Of a DNA stretch of 64,000 nt, positions 1 through 7,957 are shown in pieces. The notes beneath the pieces were generated by a model. The model made no database searches, was not told the origin of the DNA, and was given only the letters and a program-made list of their open reading frames with translations. The stretch spans positions 434,001 through 498,000 of the forward strand of contig JADJOF010000002.1 in the NCBI GenBank assembly GCA_016713885.1, read 5' to 3'. Origin of the DNA: Bdellovibrionales bacterium (GTDB lineage Bacteria; Bdellovibrionota; Bdellovibrionia; Bdellovibrionales; JAMPXM01). How positions within the stretch are numbered: position 1 is the stretch's first letter; each line of letters begins with the position of its first letter. The position numbers were made by a program, and so were the translations under genes.

Positions 1-5
1 TGAGC

Positions 6-533
6 GTGTCTGTGGTCGGCATGGCGGAAGCTCGTGCTGATCGTTCTGGTGGTGATTCTCGCGTTTGGGTTGACCGTGTGCGTTCGGCACAGCGGGCTCT
101 TGCGTTGAATTACGAGCTTGTAGATTTGGCCACAAATCAACTCGACGCTCATACTCGCACTGAGCTTGAGGCGATTGCTCTCGATCAGGCTCAGGTTTGG
201 GGCGATACAATTCTTGAAGGTGACTTCGCTGCTGATGAAGCCGTGACTCTGGATTTGGTTCAGAAGGTCATGCAGGGTGGGGAGTTCCTTGGCTACCGAA
301 TCACCTATTCGTCAATGGCTTGGGATACCTCGGGCTGTCGCGCTGAGCATGCGGGTTATGATCCCGATTGCATTGAGGGCAGGATTGTCGAATCGACTTT
401 CGTCGCTCGGGACTCAACTACTGGTTCCGCGATGATACTGCGTTTGCTGAGTTCATCCCTGGGATTCGTCGCTAACCGTCAGCAGCAGTGCTGGCCTTGC
501 GGCCCGCTTGCAGACCCTAGGCAGGCTTGCTAG
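6..533 (+). CDS. Hypothetical protein upstream of pyrC
   Basis: I do not recognise the family. The predicted product (175 aa from a GTG at 6; Met6 is an alternative start) is rich in acidic and polar residues and has no signal peptide or membrane segment. The last 40 residues are compositionally unlike the rest (QQQCWPCGPLADPRQAC). Another frame gives a more natural C-terminus ending WFRDDTAFAEFIPGIRR at about 475, so a one-base frameshift near 390-400 is possible. It ends 9 bp before pyrC and is probably co-transcribed with it. The window opens only five bases upstream, so the gene may begin earlier or overlap a preceding gene. Confidence 0.5.
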   Translation: MSVVGMAEARADRSGGDSRVWVDRVRSAQRALALNYELVDLATNQLDAHTRTELEAIALDQAQVWGDTILEGDFAADEAVTLDLVQKVMQGGEFLGYRITYSSMAWDTSGCRAEHAGYDPDCIEGRIVESTFVARDSTTGSAMILRLLSSSLGFVANRQQQCWPCGPLADPRQAC

Positions 534-542
534 TTCTAGGTC

Positions 543-1871
543 ATGAGCAATTGGACGCTGACGCCCCATTCGGATGAGCTTGTTGTAATCCCTGATGTTG
601 AAGTTTGGACCGCGACGGCCACTCGCGAACATGTCGATGTTTTTATTCGAAATGGCCGCCTTGTGGATTTGAAGCCTGCGGCTGCCCGACTGAATCGGCG
701 CAGGCGTTTGGTTTTGATGCCCTCTGCGGTTGATACACAAGTGCATTTGCGAACACCTGGGCAGCCTGAAAAGGAAACACCCGAGACGGGATTGAATGCT
801 GCGCTCTATGGTGGCGTTGGTGCTCTTCTAACCATGCCCAATACGAAGCCGATCATGGACTCTGTTGAGGTGATGGAGCTTGCGGAGCGAGAGCTTGATC
901 GCGCCGCGCGTTTGACTGGCGTGGCTGTGTACCTGTCAGTTGCCGGCACGGTTGGCCAGAAGGGCGTCGAGGTGGCTCCGCTTGAATCGCTGGCTGCTGC
1001 GGGGGCTCGCGCCGTTACTGACGATGGCAAAGGTGTCTCTGACGATGCTGTTCAGCTTGAGATCTTTAAGCGAATCGAAGCGCTGAATTTACCATTCCTT
1101 CAACATGCCGAGACGCTTGGCGCTCCCGGGCCTTTGGCGGATGGCCCGATGACACGGGCTTTGGGCTTAAAGCCCTATGGCCCCGAACATGAGACGGATA
1201 TGGTCGCCCGCGATTTGCGTCTTTTGAAATCGGCGCCAGGTGCGCGTTACCATTTGCTTCACACGTCGGCCAAAGGGTCGATCGCGTTGGTGAAAGAAGC
1301 AAAGCAGCAGGGCTTACGAGTGACGGCTGAAGTGAGTCCGCACCACCTTTATTTTTCAAGCGACGACATTCGCGAAGGCGAGACGTCGTTTAAAATGAAT
1401 CCGCCGATCCGGTCTGTTGAAGATCGCGAAGCGCTCATCGATGCGCTGGCTTCGGGTGACATTGATTGGGTTGCGACAGATCACGCACCTCATGATCGTG
1501 AATCAAAAGCCAAACCTTTTCCGGAGGCCACATTTGGAACTCTAGGATTGGAGACGATGGTTCCGGTTGTTTTGGATTTGGTTTCGCGGGGCCGTTTGTC
1601 GCCGACGCGAGCTGTGCAGGTGCTCTCGACGGAGCCAGCCCGATTCCTTGGGCTTGAGGATGAGTTCGGACACCTGAAGCTCGGGCAGCCACTACGCGCG
1701 ATCTTTGTTCAACCGGATGAGTCGTGGGTCGTTCAGGCATCGACCCATCGCAGTCTTTCAAAGAACACATGTTTTGACGGCGTTCAGCTCAAAGGAAAAG
1801 TGGTCGGACAGTGCAGTCGAAGTGGCGTGTGGCTTGCGGACGACAGGACACTCACGGAGCATAGATCTTAA
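543..1871 (+). CDS. pyrC: Dihydroorotase, class I (PyrC/AllB type)
   Basis: Cytosolic amidohydrolase of pyrimidine biosynthesis that interconverts carbamoyl-aspartate and dihydroorotate. The 442-aa length is normal for class I. Recognisable blocks are VDTQVHLRTPG (64-72), LTMPNTKP, LQHAET, LLHTSAKGS, AEVSPHHLY, MNPPIRS, ATDHAPHD and GTLGLETMVPV. The metal-binding H-x-H of the first block is altered: residue 66 is Gln (codon CAA) and only His68 remains, and the usual REPG reads RTPG. The later histidines and the TDHAPH aspartate are kept. It may therefore be active with an altered metal site, or a PyrC'-like partner of aspartate carbamoyltransferase. Its 3' end overlaps the convergent ArsR gene by 20 bp. 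Confidence 0.85.
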   Translation: MSNWTLTPHSDELVVIPDVEVWTATATREHVDVFIRNGRLVDLKPAAARLNRRRRLVLMPSAVDTQVHLRTPGQPEKETPETGLNAALYGGVGALLTMPNTKPIMDSVEVMELAERELDRAARLTGVAVYLSVAGTVGQKGVEVAPLESLAAAGARAVTDDGKGVSDDAVQLEIFKRIEALNLPFLQHAETLGAPGPLADGPMTRALGLKPYGPEHETDMVARDLRLLKSAPGARYHLLHTSAKGSIALVKEAKQQGLRVTAEVSPHHLYFSSDDIREGETSFKMNPPIRSVEDREALIDALASGDIDWVATDHAPHDRESKAKPFPEATFGTLGLETMVPVVLDLVSRGRLSPTRAVQVLSTEPARFLGLEDEFGHLKLGQPLRAIFVQPDESWVVQASTHRSLSKNTCFDGVQLKGKVVGQCSRSGVWLADDRTLTEHRS

Positions 1872-2172
1872 CCAGGGCGTGGATGGCTTGTTTGACCCGA
1901 GCGTCGGCAATCTGCACCATTTTTTTTCGCCCATCGCGGGTTGATGAGATCAACCCTTCAAGCGCCATTCGTGACACAAACTGAGACATCTGTGATTGGC
2001 TGCATGACTCACAGCCCGCGTGAAGCTCGCTGATGCTTTTGGGGCCGTGGGCGAGCAGCAAAAGGACTTTGAGCCGTACGGGATGCGAGAGGGCCTTCAG
2101 GGTTTCGGCCATCTCTTGGCAGCAGGAGCCACTGCCGGTGGCCTTTGCTAGACTTTTTGCCTGAGTGGACAT
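1852..2172 (-). CDS. ArsR/SmtB-family transcriptional repressor
   Basis: Small winged-helix regulator, about 106 aa from the ATG at 2172. The ATG at 2190 would lie inside the operator, and a further start at 2241 is unlikely. The helix-turn-helix is clear: ALSHPVRLKVLLLL, SISELHAGC, SQSQMSQFVSRMALEGL, then a wing with STRDGRKKMVQI. Two Cys pairs (GSCCQEM and CESCSQSQ) could form a thiol or metal sensor; CxxC-type residues near the recognition helix are typical of redox or sulfur-sensing BigR/SqrR relatives. It is divergent from a thioredoxin gene with a palindrome between them, so it probably controls both. The sensing ligand is inference. Confidence 0.8.
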   Translation of the reverse strand: MSTQAKSLAKATGSGSCCQEMAETLKALSHPVRLKVLLLLAHGPKSISELHAGCESCSQSQMSQFVSRMALEGLISSTRDGRKKMVQIADARVKQAIHALVKIYAP

Positions 2173-2188
2173 CTTAATGGACCTTGAC

Positions 2189-2208
2189 ATATTATGATAT
2201 CGTAATAT
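2189..2208. promoter_or_regulatory. Candidate ArsR operator (ATATTATGATATCGTAATAT)
   Basis: A 20-bp near-perfect inverted repeat with two mismatched pairs lies between the divergent ArsR and thioredoxin genes, within 30 bp of the thioredoxin start. ATAT-rich dyads of this form are typical ArsR-family operators. Position and symmetry are seen; binding by the adjacent regulator is inferred. Confidence 0.6.
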
Positions 2209-2234
2209 ATTAATATCATGAAAGCGAGGCCAAA

Positions 2235-2603
2235 ATGGCAAATATGACGCAGACTTTGACGACCGATGGATTCAAGCAGAAGATCTTTGATTACACAAAG
2301 GGTGGAGAGTGGTCGTTTAAGGGGGATCGACCGGTCATTATTGATTTCTATGCGACATGGTGTGGGCCCTGTAAGCGCCTGGCGCCAGTGCTTGATGAGT
2401 TGGCCCAAGAGTATGACGGTAAAGTCGATATCTTCAAAGTCGACACGGACCAAGAGCAGGAGCTCGCCGGTCTTTTCGAGATTCGCTCGGTTCCGTCGAT
2501 TCTTTTCATTCCCAAGAGCGGAGCGCCGCAGATGGCCGCCGGCGCTTTGCCAAAGGATGTCTTCTACAGCGCGATCAAAGATGTTCTTGGTTGTGAGAAG
2601 TAA
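2235..2603 (+). CDS. Thioredoxin
   Basis: A 122-aa thioredoxin-fold oxidoreductase with the active site WCGPC at 42-46, preceded by VIIDFYA and followed by the cis-Pro motif SVPSILF and a C-terminal helix. Length is close to typical thioredoxin (105-110 aa) with about 10 extra N-terminal residues. No signal peptide, so cytosolic: it reduces protein disulfides using thioredoxin reductase. A GCGAGG Shine-Dalgarno precedes the ATG. It is divergent from an ArsR regulator, which suggests thiol- or metal-stress control rather than the constitutive housekeeping trxA. A strong terminator follows. Confidence 0.9.
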   Translation: MANMTQTLTTDGFKQKIFDYTKGGEWSFKGDRPVIIDFYATWCGPCKRLAPVLDELAQEYDGKVDIFKVDTDQEQELAGLFEIRSVPSILFIPKSGAPQMAAGALPKDVFYSAIKDVLGCEK

Positions 2604-2629
2604 GGCTTGAACTGTACCGGAATTAGAAT

Positions 2630-2661
2630 AACCCGGCCTCTGTGGGGCCGGGTTTCTTTTT
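2630..2661 (+). terminator. Rho-independent terminator after thioredoxin
   Basis: A GC-rich hairpin (AACCCGGCC, short loop TCTGT, then GGGGCCGGGTT) is followed by a T-rich run TTTCTTTTT. It ends the thioredoxin transcript. Confidence 0.85.
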
Positions 2662-2755
2662 GAATTGCATTGCACGCCTGGCGACATTCATTCTATGAAG
2701 GGAAGTCAGCGACTGTGTGAGGTCGTCAACAACGACGATCGAAGTGAGGGCCGAA

Positions 2756-3256
2756 GTGAAGAAGCGACGAACAATTGGCACGGGTGTAGCGATGAATGTG
2801 TTGTTTGCATTTCTTTTGCCATTTGTCTTGGTGTCCTCTGCAGTCTTTGCCGAAACGATAAAAAAGAAGGGGGCCTTCGGGACCTCGGTCGAATTGAAGC
2901 TTATCGAAAAGAGCTACGTTGAGGCTCTTGGGGGCGTATCGGTTGAGACAGCGCTTGGCCGAGCGGCTGAGTTTGTCCGATCGATTGAAGGTGTGAGCGT
3001 TCAAGTGCTCGACGGCAAAGAGGTGAAGGCCAAGGGCAAGATGCGCTGTAAGATGCCATGGTCGTTTGGCGCTACGGTGGATTCTGAGTTTCAATTTGAG
3101 CTTGATGTGAAAGGGACCGGCGAAAAACTCGCGATCGATTTCTCTCATGTCTTGGTGGAACCGCGACATCCGGATCTCCCGCAGGGCGTCGAGAAGTTTA
3201 TAAAAGCTTGCTTGGATCCCAGTCGCGACGCGCTGATGAAGGTCATTGCGAGGTGA
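2756..3256 (+). CDS. Secreted hypothetical protein
   Basis: Unrecognised. A GTG start at 2756 is preferred over upstream starts because it follows a GAGGG ribosome site and gives a classical signal peptide: a KKRR n-region, hydrophobic core FAFLLPFVLVSSAVFA, and cleavage before ETIKKK. The mature part (about 130 aa) is predicted alpha/beta with two Cys. The stop overlaps the start of the following acetyltransferase gene (GTGA), so the two are translationally coupled. Confidence 0.7.
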   Translation: MKKRRTIGTGVAMNVLFAFLLPFVLVSSAVFAETIKKKGAFGTSVELKLIEKSYVEALGGVSVETALGRAAEFVRSIEGVSVQVLDGKEVKAKGKMRCKMPWSFGATVDSEFQFELDVKGTGEKLAIDFSHVLVEPRHPDLPQGVEKFIKACLDPSRDALMKVIAR

Positions 3257-3795
3257 GTGAGTTGCTTTTGCGGCCGCTAGCTGAAGGCGATGAGTTCGCT
3301 TTCATTCAGGGAGCGAAGCTTTGGTCTGAAGATGACTTGTCCTGGTATGCGTTTGATTGGCAGCCGGGGCAGCCGTTTGCAGAATACCTTGCGCGGCTTC
3401 GCAGAAACACAGCCGGTCTTGAGTTACCCGAAGGCTTTGTGCCGAACACTATGTTTTACGGTTTTGTTGATGGTCAGATCGTCGGGCGATTGCACGTTCG
3501 TCATCGCTTAAGCGAGGCGCTCAGGCGGCGTGGCGGCCATGTCGGATACGCCGTGGCGCCACCTTTTCGTGGACGCGGATATGCTCAAAGAATGTTGACG
3601 CTTGCTCTTCCGATTTGTGAGCGCCTAGGGATTCAGGACGTCATGTTGACCTGTGGCGATGAGAACGTGGCTTCGTACCGGGTGATCGAGGCCTGTGGTG
3701 GATGTCTCGCGGAGCGGTTCTACGACGAGCGTGATCGGATATGGGTGCGTAGGTACTCCATTGTCGGGTCAAAGTTATCAGGTGGCGCCGGCTGA
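3253..3795 (+). CDS. GNAT-family N-acetyltransferase
   Basis: About 180 aa. The start is the GTG at 3253 overlapping the preceding stop (GTGA); translation from there begins VSELLLRPLAEGDEFAF, the usual beta-1 of GNAT proteins. The acetyl-CoA pyrophosphate loop is visible as APPFRGRGYA (Q/RxxGxG/A type), followed by the helix RMLTLALPICERLG and the DENVASYRVIEACGG block common in RimJ/RimL-like acetyltransferases. The substrate cannot be told from sequence. Confidence 0.85.
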   Translation: MSELLLRPLAEGDEFAFIQGAKLWSEDDLSWYAFDWQPGQPFAEYLARLRRNTAGLELPEGFVPNTMFYGFVDGQIVGRLHVRHRLSEALRRRGGHVGYAVAPPFRGRGYAQRMLTLALPICERLGIQDVMLTCGDENVASYRVIEACGGCLAERFYDERDRIWVRRYSIVGSKLSGGAG

Positions 3796-3845
3796 AAAGG
3801 GTTCAAGCCCTTGGTTTCACAGGAAGAGTCGATAGATCCAAGGCC

Positions 3846-5300
3846 ATGGCGCCTATTCGCAATTTGATCTTCGTCAGCGTTCTCATCGGAGTATTTTCGG
3901 CCTGTGCTCAAAGGCCGAACCAAGATGGCCTACTGATTGATCGGGCCGCGGTCGGAGTGACGGCCGGTGCTTTTTTGCAGGTTCTCGATGCGAGTGGGCG
4001 GGCTATCGCTGACGCCGAGATTCTGATTGGTGCTCGTGAAGGGTACCCTTTTTCTGACAATCACCTGCATGTGGATGCTGACGGCCGAGTTCCTGCGCCT
4101 ACGGGCTGGGTCAATGCTGAAGATGTCACGATTCAGGCGCCGGGTTTTGTTCGCCTGACACGACTGCGTGAGGAGGCCGGCGGGCATACCTATCGCCTCA
4201 AGCATGAGCTGATGCCGGCGACGGTTTTAAGCGGTAAGACGTCGGGCTTTGGATCGCTGAAGACGGATGGTGTGTTGGATGTGAGCTTGGTCTTTTCGGC
4301 GCTCAAGAAGTCGGACTTGTCGACTTTGGATTTGACGCGACTGTTGTCTCCCGATGTCGACAAGCAGTCGGTGTATGGACAAGAGATCGAGATGCCATCC
4401 AACCTTTCGATCCCAAGCCAAACAGAGTCGGTATTGCTCTTTGTTCCGGTGAGTCTCAATAAGCCGCGCTATCGCGTTGCTCTAGGAGGCGACGGTGCAG
4501 CGACGAAGACGGTTGCGGCCGTGGCGGCACAATTTGATTTTAAGGGTATGATCTCAGATCTCCAGGACGGAAAGTCTTTTTTCGATTTGATCAATCGACT
4601 GAAGTTTAAGTCTTACTCTGTTCGCTCAGTCGCTATCGCGCCGGTGGCGACGCCGATCACGATGGATCTTCCGATTGGCGAGGTGCCGTTGAAATCGTCT
4701 GTGACTGTACAGACGGGAGCGGTGCCGGCGGGACATGCCGTTATCGCGGCGGCCCTCACGGATCACTCGGGCGATTTGATTGTGACGGATGTGAAGCGTT
4801 TGATGGCGAATGAGAAAAAGAACTTGCTCACCTCCTACGGCGGAGCTTCGACTTGGGTCGTGCGAACGCTGAAAAAATATGAGCCAACCCGAGTGAACTT
4901 TGCGGGTTATGATTATGAAGAATTGTCTTCGATTGTACTCCCGGCCAATCAAACGCCGGCCGAAGATTTTTTGCCGCTCATTCCTCCCGCCGAGACACGA
5001 GGCCGTTCATTGATTCTGCGGCCACCGCAAGTCGCATCGAGTTTTGTGCGCACAAACACCAAGGTGACGTTGTCGCGAATCGAAATTCTATCGCGTGAAT
5101 CAATTGACCTTGTCGCGAAAACGCCGATTTGGGAGTTTCAATCGGAAGGTTTGATCTCGCAGATCGATCTACCGAAGTTGGCAAATGATCCTTGGGCGGT
5201 CAAAGGGCGCTATCGCTGGGAGCTGCAGTACTCAGCGACACCTGCTGGCAGTGAGATGCCGACGCACCTATCGAGAAGCAGCATCGATTTTATTTTCTAG
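3846..5300 (+). CDS. Outer-membrane or periplasmic lipoprotein, carboxypeptidase-regulatory-like N-domain
   Basis: 484 aa. The N-terminus has a lipoprotein signal with Cys20 (VFSAC). Residues about 38-120 (FLQVLDASGRAIADAEILIG and DGRVPAPTGWVNAEDVTIQAPGF, with gaps) resemble a carboxypeptidase regulatory-like/Ig-fold domain, which often carries protein-protein contacts. The rest is beta-rich and unrecognised. No catalytic motif is visible. It follows the acetyltransferase gene after about 50 bp and ends 4 bp before a convergent gene. Confidence 0.65.
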   Translation: MAPIRNLIFVSVLIGVFSACAQRPNQDGLLIDRAAVGVTAGAFLQVLDASGRAIADAEILIGAREGYPFSDNHLHVDADGRVPAPTGWVNAEDVTIQAPGFVRLTRLREEAGGHTYRLKHELMPATVLSGKTSGFGSLKTDGVLDVSLVFSALKKSDLSTLDLTRLLSPDVDKQSVYGQEIEMPSNLSIPSQTESVLLFVPVSLNKPRYRVALGGDGAATKTVAAVAAQFDFKGMISDLQDGKSFFDLINRLKFKSYSVRSVAIAPVATPITMDLPIGEVPLKSSVTVQTGAVPAGHAVIAAALTDHSGDLIVTDVKRLMANEKKNLLTSYGGASTWVVRTLKKYEPTRVNFAGYDYEELSSIVLPANQTPAEDFLPLIPPAETRGRSLILRPPQVASSFVRTNTKVTLSRIEILSRESIDLVAKTPIWEFQSEGLISQIDLPKLANDPWAVKGRYRWELQYSATPAGSEMPTHLSRSSIDFIF

Positions 5301-5303
5301 AAG

Positions 5304-5633
5304 CTACTGAGATTTGTCTTGAGTATCTGGCTTCTTGGCGGCGGCGTCGCAACTCGCTTTTTCTTCAAAGGCGACCACCGTTTTTCCTGACTTTGTAGGG
5401 CACTCGACGCGGTCATCCTCGGGATGACAGTGCGTCAGCGGTCCGAGCTCTCGCACTTCGACCCTTGTGAGTTTGCGGCAGGCTTCGGGCGCTTCTTTGA
5501 TAAAATAGAAGGACCGTTTGATGTCTTTGAGCTGCACATCAAGACCTGAGGCCTGTGTGTCCTGGCATAGCGCGAACAATACGATAAGTGACAGAAAACT
5601 CATCAAGGCTGTGGTGCGCGACTGTGTTTTCAT
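5304..5633 (-). CDS. Small secreted Cys-containing protein
   Basis: 109 aa with a signal peptide (hydrophobic FLSLIVLFALC, cleavage after TQA) and a mature region with four Cys that could form disulfides. No family recognised. It lies 2 bp downstream of the PHB depolymerase gene on the same strand, so the two are probably one transcript. Confidence 0.6.
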   Translation of the reverse strand: MKTQSRTTALMSFLSLIVLFALCQDTQASGLDVQLKDIKRSFYFIKEAPEACRKLTRVEVRELGPLTHCHPEDDRVECPTKSGKTVVAFEEKASCDAAAKKPDTQDKSQ

Positions 5634-5635
5634 CG

Positions 5636-6745
5636 CTAGATTCCAACGGCTTTCATTAGAGTACGAAGCGCCTGGATCTGTTTTCCGGACTTTGATGTAT
5701 AGTTGGGGCCGGTGTAGCCAAACCAGTCCCAGCAGCCGTAGGGGTTATCACTTGTTTTTTCGGCCTGCGGATAGAGGACGACCAGCTGATTGGTCTCGGC
5801 CCATTCGTTAAAGCCGGCGTGGTCCACAAACTGTCGATCAATGAAGTCTGGATTCATTTGGCATCCGTGAAGGGCAACGTGAAGTCCGCAGCGCGCCGAT
5901 GGTCCGGTGCAAGCTTTCGGAATGTAAGCAGCTCCCCAACCGTGCATCACCGCGTCTGTGCCGATCAGAGCTCGCTGGTCAAAGAAGACGAGCGATGAGC
6001 GATCGATTGTTCCCGGTGCGGCAAGCGCGGTGTGCTGCGGATCCGTCTGCGCTAAGATTTCTCCGGCGAGATCGTATCCACAATTGAGCAGCCACGGTGT
6101 TCCCATCATTGAGCAGAGGTTGCCGTAGTTGGGCGTAAGAAATCCATGTGACGCTGAGCTGTGGGTTGCGCGTTGAATGGCGTGAGTGGGCACGAATGTC
6201 TGATAAAACTCGGCCAGCTTGTCGCTCTCGCCTGGGCGAATGATCATGTCATTCTGACTTGCGAAAATATAAACGCGTGAATCGCGAACGCCACTCAGCG
6301 GTTCGATTTCATTTTGTGAAGCTCGGCGGTTGGCGAGATCGACATGGTCTTTGACGACGACTTGCGCTGGGTTATGCATGCAGGTGCCCTGTGCACGGCT
6401 TGAGTCACCTTTGGCGCATTCCCAGATTCCTCCGGCAATACTGGCCACGCCTTTAATCGTCGACGAGTGGGCGAGGTGCATTTGAACCGCCATGAATGCG
6501 CCTGATGAAACACCCGAGATTGAAACGCGAGATCCGTCGAGCTTGAGTTGCGGAAGACGTTCGAGCGGAGGCACGGGAGGTTGAGCGGGCAAGAGTGCCG
6601 ATGGCCAGCCGACAGGAACGGGAAACCAGCTGGGCGGCCATGCGGGAAGCGCCGAAGCGACGGCAGATAGGGTGGTAACGAATAGCAAAAGCGCGAGCTT
6701 TGATTTAAAATTCGCGACAACGGCAGATTTGAGTTTGCGGTGCAT
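5636..6745 (-). CDS. Poly(3-hydroxybutyrate) depolymerase, type-2 catalytic domain
   Basis: 369-aa exported alpha/beta hydrolase. The signal peptide covers about residues 1-33 and a Pro/Trp-rich linker follows. The lipase-box serine sits in SGVSSGAFMAVQMH; the aspartate region is FASQNDMIIRPGESDKL. The oxyanion-hole motif LHVALHGCQMN comes after the lipase box near the C-terminus, the circularly permuted order that defines type-2 PHB depolymerase domains. GCWDWFGYTG near the end is also typical. There is no separate substrate-binding domain, so it may act on native or short-chain PHB in the periplasm or outside. In a predatory lifestyle it could digest prey storage polymer (inference). Confidence 0.8.
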   Translation of the reverse strand: MHRKLKSAVVANFKSKLALLLFVTTLSAVASALPAWPPSWFPVPVGWPSALLPAQPPVPPLERLPQLKLDGSRVSISGVSSGAFMAVQMHLAHSSTIKGVASIAGGIWECAKGDSSRAQGTCMHNPAQVVVKDHVDLANRRASQNEIEPLSGVRDSRVYIFASQNDMIIRPGESDKLAEFYQTFVPTHAIQRATHSSASHGFLTPNYGNLCSMMGTPWLLNCGYDLAGEILAQTDPQHTALAAPGTIDRSSLVFFDQRALIGTDAVMHGWGAAYIPKACTGPSARCGLHVALHGCQMNPDFIDRQFVDHAGFNEWAETNQLVVLYPQAEKTSDNPYGCWDWFGYTGPNYTSKSGKQIQALRTLMKAVGI

Positions 6746-6869
6746 TGCAGTGCCCCCTTGGCTGGTTTTGTTTTATGCCGGGGGAATACGGGGCCTCAAG
6801 TGAAAGCGGTTGATGACGCGAAAGTGCACAGATATTGACATCCGCCATGTTCGTTCGTGAATTGATAAC

Positions 6870-7957
6870 ATGATGAAGAATTCAACTTCTGGTCTCATTT
6901 TTCCACGCCAGGCGCTTTCGAGTCGCGGCCGTGGTTTGACTTTTTGACGACGTCCTTCTGATGCCTAGTCGCTCTGACGTGCGCTCGCGAAGAGATCCTG
7001 CGCTGGATACGCGTTTGACGAAGTCGCTCGATGCGCGTGCCGCTCATCAGTGCCAATATGGACACGGTGACAGAAGCGGCGATGGCCGTGGCGATGGCGA
7101 AAGAGGGTGGATTTGGGCCGATTCATCGCTTCATGTCGATTGACGCTCAAGCGGATCAGGTGGCTGAAGCGAAGCGAGCCTTGCAAGTTCGCCCCGGCAG
7201 CGTTGTTGGTGCCAGTATTGGCGTTGGTGACGAGGCGCGGGAGCGAGCGAAGGCGCTGTTGAAGGTTGGCGTCGATGTGATCGTTTTGGATATTGCTCAC
7301 GGACATTCGGCGCAGATGATTGAGACACTCAAGTGGCTGAAAGACATGGCGCCTCACGTTCAAGCGATTGCGGGGAATATTGCGATGCCTGACGCCGCGA
7401 TCGAGCTAGCCGATGCTGGTGCTGATGCGATCAAAGTTGGAATTGGTCCTGGATCGATGTGCACCACTCGCATTATCACGGGCTGTGGAGTCCCGCAGCT
7501 CACGGCAATTGCGCTTTGTGCGGAAGCGATCGAGGGGCGAGATATTCCGATTATCGCGGATGGTGGGCTCAAGACCTCTGGCGATATCGTAAAGGCTCTT
7601 GCTGCTGGTGCCGATACGGTGATGCTCGGCTCGATGCTCTCAGGTTGTATCGAAACACCGGGAGAGATTGTCGCTGGTCGCAAACAATATCGAGGCATGG
7701 CATCGAAAGCGGCGCAGGTTTCGTGGCGAGGCGGAGTGCCGGAAGGCATGGCGCCGGAAGGTGAGAGTCGGTCGGTTGCGATCAAAGGACATGTGCGCGA
7801 TGCAGTTCTTGAGATCTGCGGAGGTATTCGCAGCGGGATGAGCTATTTGAATGCGAATACAGTTTTAGAGATTCGCGAAAAGGCCCGGTTTATGGAGATG
7901 ACGGCGGCTGGTGCGATGGAGTCGCGAGCTCACGGCCTTGCAAGCTCGTCGACGTGA
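6870..7957 (+). pseudogene. IMP dehydrogenase/GMP reductase family protein without CBS domains, two frameshifts
   Basis: The intact part from 7031 carries ISANMDTVTE, GGFGPIHR, the NAD/IMP-loop KVGIGPGSMCTTRIITGCG with the catalytic Cys, and ADGGLKTSGDIVKAL. Its C-terminus (GGIRSGMSYLNA, TAAGAMESRAHG) is closer to IMPDH than to GuaC. The N-terminus lies in two other frames: from the ATG at 6870 to GRGLTF, then DDVLLMPSRSDVRSRRDP to TKSLD, then MRVPLISANMD. The first break falls in a TTTTT run near 6945, the second near 7031. Rejoined, the product is about 360 aa, GMP-reductase size, and has no CBS pair. It is either pseudogenised or damaged by sequencing error. The end overlaps convergent glsA by 68 bp. 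Confidence 0.75.

Noticed and set aside
2665..2922. ORF overlapping the secreted protein gene at 2756
   Set aside because: Same region in another frame; the 2756 frame has a proper signal peptide and coupling to the next gene.
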